The notes: generated from the letters alone by a model not told the origin. A DNA stretch of 64,000 nucleotides from Veillonella nakazawae (GCF_013393365.1 NZ_AP022321.1:333001-397000), one strand, 5' to 3'. Shown: positions 28,413 to 37,128, numbered from the stretch's first letter. Numbers and translations are program-made.

Positions 28413-28703
28413 ATGAGCGACAAACAAGAAGCATTGCTAAAGCTAGCAGAACTGTTTAAAATCTTGGGAGATCCTACGCGCCTTAAAATAGTAGAATTAT
28501 TATTAGAAAATGAAATGTGTGTTAATCATATTGCAGAAACAATGGGAATGGGTCAATCTGCTATTTCACACCAATTACGTGTATTACGTCAAGCACGCCT
28601 TGTAACCTATCGTAAGGAAGGGAAAACTGCATACTACTCTCTAAACGATGATCATGTAGAAGGTCTCGTAAGAATGGGTATGGAACACGTATCTCATCAG
28701 TAA
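28413..28703 (+). CDS. ArsR/SmtB-family metal sensor of the CzrA type
   Basis: 96 residues from the ATG at 28413 (GGGGGATT as SD; the ATG at 28401 overlaps that site). Winged helix with NHIAETMGMGQSAISHQLRV and a wing RKEGKTAYY. The C-terminal helix carries D79-x-H81 and H92-x2-H95, the same spacing as the zinc-binding alpha5 site of CzrA. It should release DNA on binding Zn(II) or Co(II). No metal exporter is adjacent, so the target lies elsewhere or it is autoregulated. Confidence 0.85.
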   Translation: MSDKQEALLKLAELFKILGDPTRLKIVELLLENEMCVNHIAETMGMGQSAISHQLRVLRQARLVTYRKEGKTAYYSLNDDHVEGLVRMGMEHVSHQ

Positions 28704-28731
28704 GTAATACGATAATTGTTTAAAGTGTACA

Positions 28732-28761
28732 AAAGGAGCCCTTTAAAAGGGCTCCTTTTTG
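28732..28761 (+). terminator. Bidirectional terminator between arsR-type gene and AEC permease
   Basis: AAAGGAGCCCTTTAAAAGGGCTCCTTTTTG; near-perfect stem with A- and T-runs on either side, serving the two convergent genes. Confidence 0.85.
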
Positions 28762-28777
28762 TATAGGTATACTAGTA

Positions 28778-29767
28778 TCAATATAATGGGAAAAGGTAAT
28801 AGGCGATTGTAATAAATAGCGGCATAGTTACTGCCGATAGAATTGTGGTGCCCATAACGATTTGCGTAGCATATTCAGGATTATTCTTCATTTCAATAGC
28901 GATGAGTGCCATATTAATAGCTGTTGGGACACTGTAGGTAATGACTATAGTCTGTGCTGCTATTGGATGCATTGGGCCATAGAACATAATAAAGAGTATC
29001 GTAATAACTGCTGCGATAAGAGGGCTTACGATGAGTCGTAAGGATGTAGCGAGCATAACATCGGCCTTAAAGAAGTTTAATGGTGTTCTATTAATTTGAA
29101 CCCCTAAGGCAATCATCGCAACACCAACAAAGGCATTAGCAAAAATCTTAAGAGGTGCAAAGAAGAAGAGGCCATGTAAATCAAAAGGCAAAAGCTGACA
29201 AAGTAATGCTAGAGGGATAGCGTATACCATTGGCATATGGAATACTACGTTTAAGGCATCTTTTGTGCTCAATCGGCCAGCACCAGCTTGGTAGAAACCA
29301 TAGGTATTACTCGTAATGGTTTGTATAATCATGATAGATACAACGCTAACGAGGCCTAAGTCAGCATAGGGGGTTGCGCCATCAATGATATAAGGCACAT
29401 TCGTAAATACGAAGATGGCAAGAGCAATACCCATATTTCCAACGTTATTAAACATGACGCAGTTTTTTAATGTTGCAATTTTGGCCACGTCATAGCCTTG
29501 GATTTTACCGACTATACCAGAAAGTATAGAGTTTAGGATGAGTACAACTAGTGCACAAAATACAATTTCTAGTGTGCTAGATGTAAATTTTGCTTCATAC
29601 ATGGCTCTGAATACAAAGGTTGGTAGTAGTATATAGAAATTCAATTTACTCAATGTATAGAGGTCAAGTTTGAATTTCCTATCTAGTATAAATCCTACGC
29701 CGATGAGTATGAAGATTGGGATCATAGAATTCATAAATATATGACCAATTAATTCAAATATATTCAT
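28778..29767 (-). CDS. AEC-family (auxin efflux carrier-like) permease
   Basis: 329 residues with about ten hydrophobic segments. The pattern of an N-terminal LIGVGFILDRKF-like segment, a polar break near the centre and a C-terminal half with LRLIVSPLIA and TYSVPTAINMALIA is typical of the AEC family, which often exports or imports small organic acids such as malate or malonate. The substrate cannot be told. ATG after AGGTGAGACA on the minus strand. Confidence 0.85.
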   Translation of the reverse strand: MNIFELIGHIFMNSMIPIFILIGVGFILDRKFKLDLYTLSKLNFYILLPTFVFRAMYEAKFTSSTLEIVFCALVVLILNSILSGIVGKIQGYDVAKIATLKNCVMFNNVGNMGIALAIFVFTNVPYIIDGATPYADLGLVSVVSIMIIQTITSNTYGFYQAGAGRLSTKDALNVVFHMPMVYAIPLALLCQLLPFDLHGLFFFAPLKIFANAFVGVAMIALGVQINRTPLNFFKADVMLATSLRLIVSPLIAAVITILFIMFYGPMHPIAAQTIVITYSVPTAINMALIAIEMKNNPEYATQIVMGTTILSAVTMPLFITIAYYLFPLY

Positions 29768-30059
29768 TGTCTCACCTGGAGTTTCTCATTAATTATTAGA
29801 GTATCATTATATAGTATTTATAGTATTATCATACCATAGGATGTATTGTTTTGGGGCTTAAAAGTTGATTCATTATGATTACTTATCATATTCATCAGAA
29901 ATATATATACAAATGTGAGCTTTTACATACATAATAATTAACAAATGTATAGTATAATGTGAATATATTGTATATTTAGTTTGTTCTTTGATGGTGTCTC
30001 TGCGGTTAGTAATCATAGCTTTCACAGTGTGGAGTCCAAAGGGATGCACAGGAGGAATT
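29768..30059. other. Intergenic region between divergent AEC permease and modA
   Basis: A+T-rich. A TATAAT at 29953-29958 is a possible -10 for modA. A leader of about 100 nt precedes modA; no convincing molybdenum-cofactor riboswitch core could be assigned in it. Confidence 0.5.
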
Positions 30060-30848
30060 ATGAAACGAATTCTATTAGTATTAATGAGCGTTTTCATGCT
30101 TGCTTTTCTAGTAGGCTGTGGTAACGATGCAAGCAAACCGGCAGAAACAGGTAAACCAAGTACATCTGAAAAGATTACTGTACAAGCTGCTGCCAGTCTT
30201 AAAGGGGCTCTTACAGAACTCGCTGATGCTTACAAAAAAAGCCATAATTTAGCAGATGATCAAATTGCTATTAACTTTGCTGGTTCTGGTACATTGCGTC
30301 AACAAATTGAACAAGGTGCACCAGCTAGCTTATTTATCTCTGCTGACGAAAAAAATATGAAAATGTTACAAGAGAAAGACCTTGTAACTGATGTTAAACC
30401 TTTCGTAACTAATGAGTTAGTTCTTGTAGTTCCAAAAGGGCAACCTAAAATTGAATTAAATCAAATTGCTTCTGTTAAACGTATCGTTTTAGGTAATCCT
30501 GAAACAGTACCAGCTGGTAATTATGGTAAACAAGTATTAACAAAATTAGGTGTTTGGGAACAAGTTGAACCAAATGTAGTATATGCTAAAGACGTAAAAG
30601 CTGTAACAGCATCTATTAGCCAAGGTGCTGGTGATGCGGGCTTCATCTACAAAACTGATGCCATTGCAGCAGGTGATGCCGTTCAAATTTCTGCAGTAAC
30701 ACCTGCAGACTCTCATGATCCAGTTGTCTATCCAATCGGTATTATTAAAAAATATGACAATGCATTGGCAAAAGATTTCTACCAATATGTAATGAGCCCA
30801 GAGGGACAAAAAGTATTAGAGAAATACGGTTTCTCCACTTCTAAATAA
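30060..30848 (+). CDS. modA: Molybdate ABC transporter substrate-binding lipoprotein ModA
   Basis: 262 residues from the ATG at 30060 (GGAGGAATT as SD; an upstream in-frame ATG at 29988 is rejected). Lipobox FLVGC with Cys20. The ModA pattern is clear: VQAAASLKGALTELADAY, NFAGSGTLRQQIEQGAPASLFISAD in two adjacent stretches, and a C-terminal SPEGQKVLEKYGF. It captures molybdate (or tungstate) for the downstream ModBC. This feeds the molybdenum cofactor enzymes, including the hydroxylase at the left edge. Confidence 0.93.
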   Translation: MKRILLVLMSVFMLAFLVGCGNDASKPAETGKPSTSEKITVQAAASLKGALTELADAYKKSHNLADDQIAINFAGSGTLRQQIEQGAPASLFISADEKNMKMLQEKDLVTDVKPFVTNELVLVVPKGQPKIELNQIASVKRIVLGNPETVPAGNYGKQVLTKLGVWEQVEPNVVYAKDVKAVTASISQGAGDAGFIYKTDAIAAGDAVQISAVTPADSHDPVVYPIGIIKKYDNALAKDFYQYVMSPEGQKVLEKYGFSTSK

Positions 30849-30852
30849 GGGT

Positions 30853-30887
30853 AAAACGCTAGCTCTCATGGCTAGCGTTTTCTTATG
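30853..30887 (+). other. Stem-loop between modA and modB
   Basis: AAAACGCTAGC (30853-30863) and GCTAGCGTTTT (30871-30881) with loop TCTCATG, followed by CTTATG. A partial terminator, by analogy with the hairpin at 24752-24784. Confidence 0.7.
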
Positions 30888-30967
30888 ATACAATATATAT
30901 ATTATTATTGTTAGTCCTAGCTGGAAATATATGATTTCAGCATTATTAAATAGAAAGGGGGTATAGC

Positions 30968-31636
30968 ATGAGTCCATTCTGGCTATCGCTGTGGGTGGCG
31001 AGCATTGCTCTCGTTATTGTTATCTTAAGTGGCTTAGCCGTTTGCTACTGGATGAATCGCTGTAAATGGGGCGGCATTGCTATTCTTGATGCTCTTATTA
31101 CATTGCCACTAGTATTACCGCCAGTAGTCGTTGGTTTTGCGCTGCTTATGGTATTTACACCGGGCTATGCCTTTGGGGCTTGGCTTGAAGCTCATGGCAT
31201 GAGTGTCGTCTTTGCCGCTTCTGGTGCTGTCATAGCCTCTTCTGTTATTGCATTTCCACTGTTTTATCAAACAGTACGTTCTGCATTGCAGTCCGTAGAT
31301 CATAATATGGAGGATGTAGCTCGAACATTAGGTGCTTCAGAGCTACGCATTTTCTTTACCATATCTGTACCGCTCGCATGGAAAGGTATTTTAACAGGTA
31401 GTATTTTAGCGTTCTGCCGTGCCATGGGCGAATTTGGTGCGACCATCTTGATTGCTGGTAATATTCCAAAGGTAACACGCACTATGCCATTAGCTATCTA
31501 CTCCTATGTAGAGGCCGGGCAGTACATGGATGCCTTTGAGCTCGTTATTTATATTTGTGTTCTTACATTGGCGTTACTGAGCGGGATTCATCTTATTACA
31601 AAAGGTTCCTTGTTCCGCCATACAGATAATAATTAG
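30968..31636 (+). CDS. modB: Molybdate ABC transporter permease ModB
   Basis: 222 residues, about five membrane segments, with the permease-ATPase contact loop EDVARTLGASELRIFFTISVP and GEFGATILIAGNIP, highly typical of ModB. ATG after AAAGGGGGTATAGC. Followed 8 bp later by modC. Confidence 0.93.
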   Translation: MSPFWLSLWVASIALVIVILSGLAVCYWMNRCKWGGIAILDALITLPLVLPPVVVGFALLMVFTPGYAFGAWLEAHGMSVVFAASGAVIASSVIAFPLFYQTVRSALQSVDHNMEDVARTLGASELRIFFTISVPLAWKGILTGSILAFCRAMGEFGATILIAGNIPKVTRTMPLAIYSYVEAGQYMDAFELVIYICVLTLALLSGIHLITKGSLFRHTDNN

Positions 31637-31644
31637 GAGGTTCT

Positions 31645-32274
31645 ATGATTACATTTTCTTTTACTGTAGCTAGACCTTCTGTAACTGTGAAAGCTGAGGG
31701 TACATTGACTTCTGGGATTACTGTATTGACTGGACAGTCCGGTAGTGGTAAAAGTACGTTCATCAAATGTATTGCAGGCCTCGTAAAACCCACAACTGGC
31801 AGTATTCAATGTGATGAAACAACGTGGGTTGATCGGGATAAAAAAATCTGGGTACCTGCTCAAGACCGTCAAGTAGGCTATATGCCACAAGGTAATATCG
31901 TATTTCCTCACTTGTCCGTAGAAAATAATATTACCTACAGTAAGCGCGGTACACCTGAGATGTGCGATACGCTATTACAACGTTTAGGTTTAGAAAAATA
32001 CCGCCATACTAAGGCGGGTAGCTTATCTGGTGGTGAGCAACAACGGGTTGCATTAGGTCGTGCGCTCTACTCTAAACCGACTATTTTGCTCCTCGATGAG
32101 CCTTTATCTGCACTCGATTGGAACTTGAGAAAGCAAGTTCGTGAGGATCTCGTATCTATCATCCGTGAATGGGATGTACCTTGCGTATGGGTTACCCATG
32201 ATGAAAGCGAAGCAGAAAGCGTAGGAGATAGACACTGGACCTGTGAAAACGGGCTTATTACGATTGCTGAATGA
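31645..32274 (+). CDS. modC: Molybdate ABC transporter ATP-binding protein ModC, short form
   Basis: 209 residues. Walker A GQSGSGKST (30-38), signature LSGGEQQR (127-134), Walker B ILLLDEP (147-153), switch His in VTHDE. Typical ModC proteins are about 350 residues with a C-terminal molybdate-binding TOBE/MOP domain; it is absent here, so feedback by bound molybdate is probably lacking. ATG after AGGAGGTTCT. Confidence 0.9.
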   Translation: MITFSFTVARPSVTVKAEGTLTSGITVLTGQSGSGKSTFIKCIAGLVKPTTGSIQCDETTWVDRDKKIWVPAQDRQVGYMPQGNIVFPHLSVENNITYSKRGTPEMCDTLLQRLGLEKYRHTKAGSLSGGEQQRVALGRALYSKPTILLLDEPLSALDWNLRKQVREDLVSIIREWDVPCVWVTHDESEAESVGDRHWTCENGLITIAE

Positions 32275-32342
32275 TGATAAACATTTAAATCGTATGGTTT
32301 TGATACAGTGATAAAATACTTTAAAATTAAATAGAGATACAT

Positions 32343-32442
32343 AAAACACCTTCATAATCCTATGAACTACATGCCAAAAACTGGACACAATTTTGAGATG
32401 TATAGTTCAGTAACTAGTGGATTGTGAAGGTGTTTTCTTTTT
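32343..32442 (+). terminator. Long imperfect hairpin after modC, terminator or MITE-like
   Basis: An 18-bp outer stem AAAACACCTTCATAATCC (32343-32360)/GGATTGTGAAGGTGTTTT (32419-32436) with one G-T pair, an inner stem TGAACTACAT/ATGTATAGTTCA, and a 25-nt apical loop, followed by CTTTTT. The overall length (about 94 nt) is unusual for a simple terminator. No gene lies between 32275 and 32536. Confidence 0.65.
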
Positions 32443-32536
32443 AGATAGTTGATAGCAATGATAGCAGTGTACTTACTATTATCTTTAATCTTTAGTATTG
32501 AATTAGTACGTTTATAATAGATGTTACTTGCTAATG

Positions 32537-33730
32537 CTACTTAATTTCTGTTGATATGTGTGCTGTTTTACTTATAAATCCAACGATAGCTGTAACGACA
32601 AATGCCATTGTAAAGGCTGGTAATGTAGCACCTATTGTGCTTTCACTATGTAACATATAGTGGTATAAACCAACGGATACAGCCCAGATTAGCCCTCGTA
32701 CGAGATAAGCTGAAAGTGTTTGTACTTGTTGGCGATTGATAAAGTAGTCCGCCAATAAGATGGCAATCATCGGCGCAAATACAGAGCCGATGAGGTATAG
32801 GAAGTCTGTAATATCATCCATTGGATAGAGAATAGCTGCAATAGTGCCCACGATAGTAACGATGACGGCGATACCTTTACTGGAGGCACCATTATAGATA
32901 GTTGTACTAGATACGCCTGCAGAGTAAGCGTCCATAAAGGTTGTAGTAACGGTAGAGAAGATGATAACGATGAGGCCCGCAAGGCCAAGTCCTGCATTCA
33001 TCATGATAGTAATGATGGAGTCGCCACCACCAAAGATTGCGGCACTAAGACCTAAGGTGTACATAACGATACTTGTTACAGTGTAGACTGTAGCACTTGT
33101 AAGTGATGCGGAGAAAGGTTTTTTACTTTCACGGGTATAATCACTGATGAGTGGTAGCCAAGATAGGGGCATGGCAATAGATAACTCAAGGGCAGCAATG
33201 AAACTCATGTTTCCGCTAGTTAGAAGGCTAGCTTCACTAGGCCACTGCGATATCATGTGAGCGCCCATGTAGAGGGTGAGACCTAGCAATAACACCGATA
33301 CGATGGCTTGAATATAGCCCGTATTGTGGAGACCGATGAAAAGCCACAGGATGACAAGCGCTCCAATAGCTATCGTCCAAATCATAGGGGATAGGGGGGC
33401 TAGCTCTTGTAAGGCTAGCATAGCATCGTAGATCATGATGCTAGTCCAGCCGATAAGTTGAAGCATATTTAAAAAGGCAAAGCCTTTAGCTCCTAGTGGT
33501 CCAAAGCTGAAGGCGGTAGTATTCATACTGCCTTGCCGTAAACGTCCACCGATGAGGCCCGCTCCAAAGAGCAATATACCGCCGATGATATGCCCTAGTA
33601 TGATGGCATATAGACCTTGAGTGAGCCCTAAGGGGGCTAGATAGGTTCCTGTCATAATTTCCGCTATAGATAGAGCGGCACCAAACCATATCATGGCGAA
33701 CTGTGGTTGTGTAATGTATGTGTCTTTCAT
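32537..33730 (-). CDS. cytX: CytX-like hydroxymethylpyrimidine permease (NCS1 family)
   Basis: 397 residues from the ATG at 33730, which has AGGAGGACGT as SD; a longer frame from 33772 runs into the riboswitch terminator and is rejected. About twelve membrane segments, with FGAALSIAEIMTGTYLAPLG and LSWLPLISDYTRESKKP as in purine-cytosine permease relatives. The TPP riboswitch in front identifies it as a thiamine-related transporter, most likely for hydroxymethylpyrimidine (CytX). Confidence 0.88.
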   Translation of the reverse strand: MKDTYITQPQFAMIWFGAALSIAEIMTGTYLAPLGLTQGLYAIILGHIIGGILLFGAGLIGGRLRQGSMNTTAFSFGPLGAKGFAFLNMLQLIGWTSIMIYDAMLALQELAPLSPMIWTIAIGALVILWLFIGLHNTGYIQAIVSVLLLGLTLYMGAHMISQWPSEASLLTSGNMSFIAALELSIAMPLSWLPLISDYTRESKKPFSASLTSATVYTVTSIVMYTLGLSAAIFGGGDSIITIMMNAGLGLAGLIVIIFSTVTTTFMDAYSAGVSSTTIYNGASSKGIAVIVTIVGTIAAILYPMDDITDFLYLIGSVFAPMIAILLADYFINRQQVQTLSAYLVRGLIWAVSVGLYHYMLHSESTIGATLPAFTMAFVVTAIVGFISKTAHISTEIK

Positions 33731-33755
33731 ACGTCCTCCTTGCCAGGAAGTCATA

Positions 33756-33786
33756 GAAAAAGCCGAGTCCAAAAAGGAACTCGGCT
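33756..33786 (-). terminator. Terminator of the cytX TPP riboswitch
   Basis: On the minus strand AGCCGAGTTCC pairs with GGACTCGGCT (one bulge), followed by TTTTTC. It lies between aptamer and cytX SD, the expected expression platform for transcriptional attenuation. Confidence 0.85.
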
Positions 33787-33797
33787 ATTAATCCTCT

Positions 33798-33888
33798 ATG
33801 TTCCCTACGTTGGCATTATCCAAATCAGGTTATGGGTTAAAGCGTTAGCTTACTCTCAGCCCACTCATGTGAGCACCCCGTTATGGCT
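33798..33888 (-). promoter_or_regulatory. TPP riboswitch aptamer of cytX
   Basis: Minus-strand sequence contains GGGGTGCTC, GGCTGAGAGTAAG, ACCCATAACCTGAT and GGATAATGCCAACGTAGGGA, the conserved thi-box elements in order. Confidence 0.95.
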
Positions 33889-33974
33889 TCATTATACGAG
33901 GTGCTACGGGAACCGTCAATTCTTTTGTTGCATAGATTGTATATTGATGTTATAACTAGAGTATAAAAATATAT

Positions 33975-34058
33975 TGCCACTAGGGGTGCTTTTGCTGAGA
34001 TTGACCATTCAAAACCCTAGACCTGATCCAGATAATACTGGCGTAGGGAAGTGGAGTG
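33975..34058 (+). promoter_or_regulatory. TPP riboswitch aptamer of the thiW-thiD-thiM/E operon
   Basis: P1 CCACT/AGTGG encloses AGGGGTGCTTTTGCTGAGA, ACCCTAGACCTGATCCAG and ATAATACTGGCGTAGGGA, the full thi-box consensus on the plus strand. Confidence 0.96.
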
Positions 34059-34078
34059 CAACATAATACTAAACTATT

Positions 34079-34113
34079 ACGAGACCATTCCATTTGAAGT
34101 GGTCTCGTTTTTA
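34079..34113 (+). terminator. Terminator of the thi operon riboswitch
   Basis: ACGAGACCA pairs with TGGTCTCGT, then TTTTTA; located between the aptamer and the thiW SD. Confidence 0.85.
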
Positions 34114-34129
34114 TATGTCTGGAGGTATT

Positions 34130-34609
34130 ATGAAAAAACTAATTATTGCTAGCATATGTGTAGCTTTAGGCGTAGTATTATCTACTACATCAATTCCTAT
34201 TGGACCAGCGCGTATTTTTCCGTTTCAACATATGATTAATGTTATCTTAGCCGTTGTGGTGGGGGCAAGATTTTCCGTAGGTGCTGCCTTTAGTACATCT
34301 TGTTTGCGCAATATATTGGCACTAGGTTCTCCTTTAGCCTTTCCAGGCAGCATGATTGGCGCTTGGTTATCGGCTTATTTATATAAGAAATATAACGCTC
34401 TATGGGCGGCAGCTCTAGGCGAAATCATTGGTACCGGCCTTATCGGTGCTCTTGTGAGTTATCCTATAGCCAATTTCTTGTTAGGTAAACCTTTGGCATT
34501 GTTGACCTTGATTACATCCTTCGCCATGAGCTCTATAACAGGTGCTTGCATTGGTTTCATAGTATTACAAATCTTATCTCGTCGTCATCTATTACATAAG
34601 GAGGTATAA
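34130..34609 (+). CDS. thiW: ThiW, S component of an ECF-type thiazole/thiamine-precursor transporter
   Basis: 159 residues from the ATG at 34130 (GGAGGTATT as SD). Five to six hydrophobic segments, with IPIGPARIFPFQHMINVILAV and SCLRNILALGSPLAFPGSM in the conserved ThiW pattern. Substrate is thought to be the thiazole moiety; it needs a shared ECF energising module, not found here. Stop overlaps the thiD start by one base. Confidence 0.9.
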   Translation: MKKLIIASICVALGVVLSTTSIPIGPARIFPFQHMINVILAVVVGARFSVGAAFSTSCLRNILALGSPLAFPGSMIGAWLSAYLYKKYNALWAAALGEIIGTGLIGALVSYPIANFLLGKPLALLTLITSFAMSSITGACIGFIVLQILSRRHLLHKEV

Positions 34610-35451
34610 TGAAACTACATACTGCATTGACAATTGCTGGTACTGATCCTAGCGGTGGCGCCGGTATTATGGCTGATTTGAAATCCTTCCAAAGTCGTCA
34701 CATATACGGCATGGCTGTTGTTACCTCTGTGGTAGCCCAAAATACGACGGGCGTACATCATGTAGAACATCTGTCGCTAGAGAGTATTGAGCAGCAATTA
34801 CACGATGTGTATTCTGACATTGAACCTCAAGCCGTTAAGACGGGCATGATTGCCTTGCCGGAGATGATGGATCTTATCTATCCTTATGTGAGTAAACCAA
34901 TTCCTTATGTAATGGATCCCGTTATGATTGCCACTAGCGGTGACCGACTCGTATCAGATGAGGCAGTAAATTTCTTAAAATCTAAACTTATTCCGACGGC
35001 TACAGTGATTACACCTAACCGCAGCGAGGCTGAGGTCTTAGCGGACATGTCTATTGATTGTGAAAGCGACATAACAATGGCGGCTAATCGTATCTTACAG
35101 GACTTAGGACCTCAAGTAGTTATCATTAAAGGTGGTCACATCGGTGAAGATGCAACGGATTATGCTTTCACTAAAGATGGTAGCGTCCGTACTTGGACAA
35201 GCCCTAAATATGATACGGTGCATACTCATGGTACAGGCTGTACTTTCTCCGCAGTGATAACGGCGGAGCTCGCTAAAGGGCGTGATGTAATGGATGCCAT
35301 TGGTATTGCCAAGGACTATATTGCACTTGCTATTAAACATAATCCTGGGCTGGGAAATGGCTGTGGTCCCGTTAATCATATGGCTTATGGACTCTTATCT
35401 AATGGACCTGAAACGATGGATGAGCTCTTGAAAAATGATGAGAGGAGATAG
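34609..35451 (+). CDS. thiD: Hydroxymethylpyrimidine/phosphomethylpyrimidine kinase ThiD
   Basis: 280 residues. Phosphorylates HMP and HMP-P with ATP. AGTDPSGGAGIMADLKSF at the N-terminus, PVMIATSGDRLV, and the anion hole with catalytic Asp replaced or contained in HTHGTGCTFSAVI near residues 205-217 are diagnostic. ATG after GGAGGTATA, coupled to thiW. Followed 4 bp later by the thiM-thiE fusion. Confidence 0.95.
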   Translation: MKLHTALTIAGTDPSGGAGIMADLKSFQSRHIYGMAVVTSVVAQNTTGVHHVEHLSLESIEQQLHDVYSDIEPQAVKTGMIALPEMMDLIYPYVSKPIPYVMDPVMIATSGDRLVSDEAVNFLKSKLIPTATVITPNRSEAEVLADMSIDCESDITMAANRILQDLGPQVVIIKGGHIGEDATDYAFTKDGSVRTWTSPKYDTVHTHGTGCTFSAVITAELAKGRDVMDAIGIAKDYIALAIKHNPGLGNGCGPVNHMAYGLLSNGPETMDELLKNDERR

Positions 35452-35455
35452 TGAT

Positions 35456-36973
35456 ATGACCTATGAAAATCAATACATGAATGGTCAAACTTGGCCTGAA
35501 CTCAATATATTAGAAATCTTGCGCCAGAGAAACCCTCTCGTTATTTGTATTACCAATGATGTGGTGAGGACCTTTACGGCCAATGGTTTGCTCGCCATTG
35601 GTGCATCACCGGTGATGAGTGAGTGTAGTGAAGATTTGAAAGATCTCATCGTCCATGCATCGACGCTACTCATTAATATTGGTACTCTTACCCCAGACAA
35701 AGTTAGTTACTACAAAGATGCCATAGCACTGGCAAAGAAACATGAGGTTCCTATCGTTTTAGATCCAGTAGGTTGTCATGCGGGGGCTTATCGTCTATCT
35801 GTGGTGTTAGATTTGATTAAGACTGGCAACATCTCTCTATTACGAGGTAACCAAAGCGAAATTAAAGCTATCTACGATGCTTTAGGTCCTGATGATGAGG
35901 ATAATAATTCTACAGAAGGTAAAGGTGTAGATGGCGCACAAGTTGAGGATAGTGCTGTTATTGCTTATCGACTCGCACGTCTTATCAACTGCCCTGTTGT
36001 AGCTACTGGCGAAGAGGATTATGTTTCTGATGGAACTCGGGTGTTTGCCGTACCGCATGGTCATCCTATTATGACAGCTGTAACGGGCACGGGCTGTCTA
36101 TTAGGAGCTGTTTTGGCGGCTTTCTTTAGCGCTTATTATCCATATAAAAACAGACTATCTATCGGTGAGTTTCTCGCCTATGCATTGGCTTACTATGGTT
36201 TAGCCGGTGAAAGTGCAGTACAGGTAAGTGGCGTAAAACCTGGTAGCTTTAGTGTAGCCTTTATGGATAGATTATATACACTTGATGATGCGGTGCTTAT
36301 GTCTGAAAATCATATACGCCCTGTAGTTGTGCCGGATCAATTAGAAGTATATTTCATCAGTGGTACGCAAGATGTGGAACTGAATGAACATCGTTTGCTC
36401 TCTATCGTAGAGGACGCTTGTCGAGGTGGTGTGACTTGTTTTCAATTTAGAGAAAAGGGCGCAGGTACCTTAGTGGGGCAACAGAAACTAGAGTTAGCCC
36501 AACAATTAAAACAAATCTGTGCAAAGTATAATGTACTCTATGTTATCAATGATGATGTAGACTTAGCGATGGCTGTTAATGCTGATGGTGTACATGTAGG
36601 TCAAGAAGATATGCGTCTAGAAGAGGTGCATAATCTTGTAGGCCATAAGGTGGTTGGCATCTCCATTCACTCCGTAGAGGAACTTCATAAGACTGATATA
36701 ATCTATGCTGACTGTGTAGGTGTAGGACCAATGTATGCTACAAGTAGTAAGCCTGATGCACAAGAGCCATGTGGACCGGAGCGTGTCGCTGAACTACAAG
36801 CAGAAGGCTTGACCTTACCATGTGTTGGTATTGGGGGAATAACTTTAGACAATGCGAAGCCTATACTAGAAGCAGGAGCCTGTGGTGTTGCCATCATATC
36901 TGCTATTGCTCATGCAGATAACCCTTATGAGGCGGTACAACAGTTTAAGCATTTAGTGGATAGTACTAAATAG
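35456..36973 (+). CDS. thiM/thiE: Fused hydroxyethylthiazole kinase and thiamine-phosphate synthase (ThiM-ThiE)
   Basis: 505 residues from the ATG at 35456 (AGGAGATAGTG as SD). Residues about 15-275 are ThiM: NPLVICITNDVVRTFTANGL, SEIKAIYDALG, TAVTGTGCLLGAVLAAFF. Residues about 295-500 are ThiE: CFQFREKGAG, VLYVINDDVDLAMAVNADGV in the phosphate/metal region, HVGQEDM, GVGPMYATSSK, and VGIGGI. The fusion couples thiazole phosphorylation to joining with HMP-PP. A spacer region around residues 150-165 of ThiM (DEDNNSTEGKG) is an insertion relative to the usual kinase. Confidence 0.93.
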   Translation: MTYENQYMNGQTWPELNILEILRQRNPLVICITNDVVRTFTANGLLAIGASPVMSECSEDLKDLIVHASTLLINIGTLTPDKVSYYKDAIALAKKHEVPIVLDPVGCHAGAYRLSVVLDLIKTGNISLLRGNQSEIKAIYDALGPDDEDNNSTEGKGVDGAQVEDSAVIAYRLARLINCPVVATGEEDYVSDGTRVFAVPHGHPIMTAVTGTGCLLGAVLAAFFSAYYPYKNRLSIGEFLAYALAYYGLAGESAVQVSGVKPGSFSVAFMDRLYTLDDAVLMSENHIRPVVVPDQLEVYFISGTQDVELNEHRLLSIVEDACRGGVTCFQFREKGAGTLVGQQKLELAQQLKQICAKYNVLYVINDDVDLAMAVNADGVHVGQEDMRLEEVHNLVGHKVVGISIHSVEELHKTDIIYADCVGVGPMYATSSKPDAQEPCGPERVAELQAEGLTLPCVGIGGITLDNAKPILEAGACGVAIISAIAHADNPYEAVQQFKHLVDSTK

Positions 36974-36986
36974 CGAATAGAACACA

Positions 36987-37020
36987 AAAAAAGACGATGA
37001 CCTAAGTCATCGTCTTTTTG
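36987..37020 (+). terminator. Terminator of the thi operon
   Basis: AAAAAGACGATGAC-CTAA-GTCATCGTCTTTTT, perfect stem and T-run. Confidence 0.9.
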
Positions 37021-37033
37021 ATAAGGAAGTTGT

Positions 37034-37128
37034 TAGTACTTACTGTAAGATTATATTGTACTTACAGGTGTGTTTAATTTAAATCTGTACTTACAGGTTG
37101 TTAGTTTAGTTAGTGTCGTATTTACAGA
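37034..37128. repeat. Cluster of GTACTTAC-type short repeats next to rubrerythrin
   Basis: GTACTTAC begins at 37036, 37058 and 37087, with a GTATTTAC variant at 37118; further copies lie on the other side of rbr at 37689 and 37855. TAGTACTTACTG occurs at 37034 and 37853. Confidence 0.7.

Noticed and set aside
29960..30055. Possible molybdenum-cofactor riboswitch before modA
   Set aside because: The position and length fit, but I could not match the conserved core; only a covariance model search could decide.
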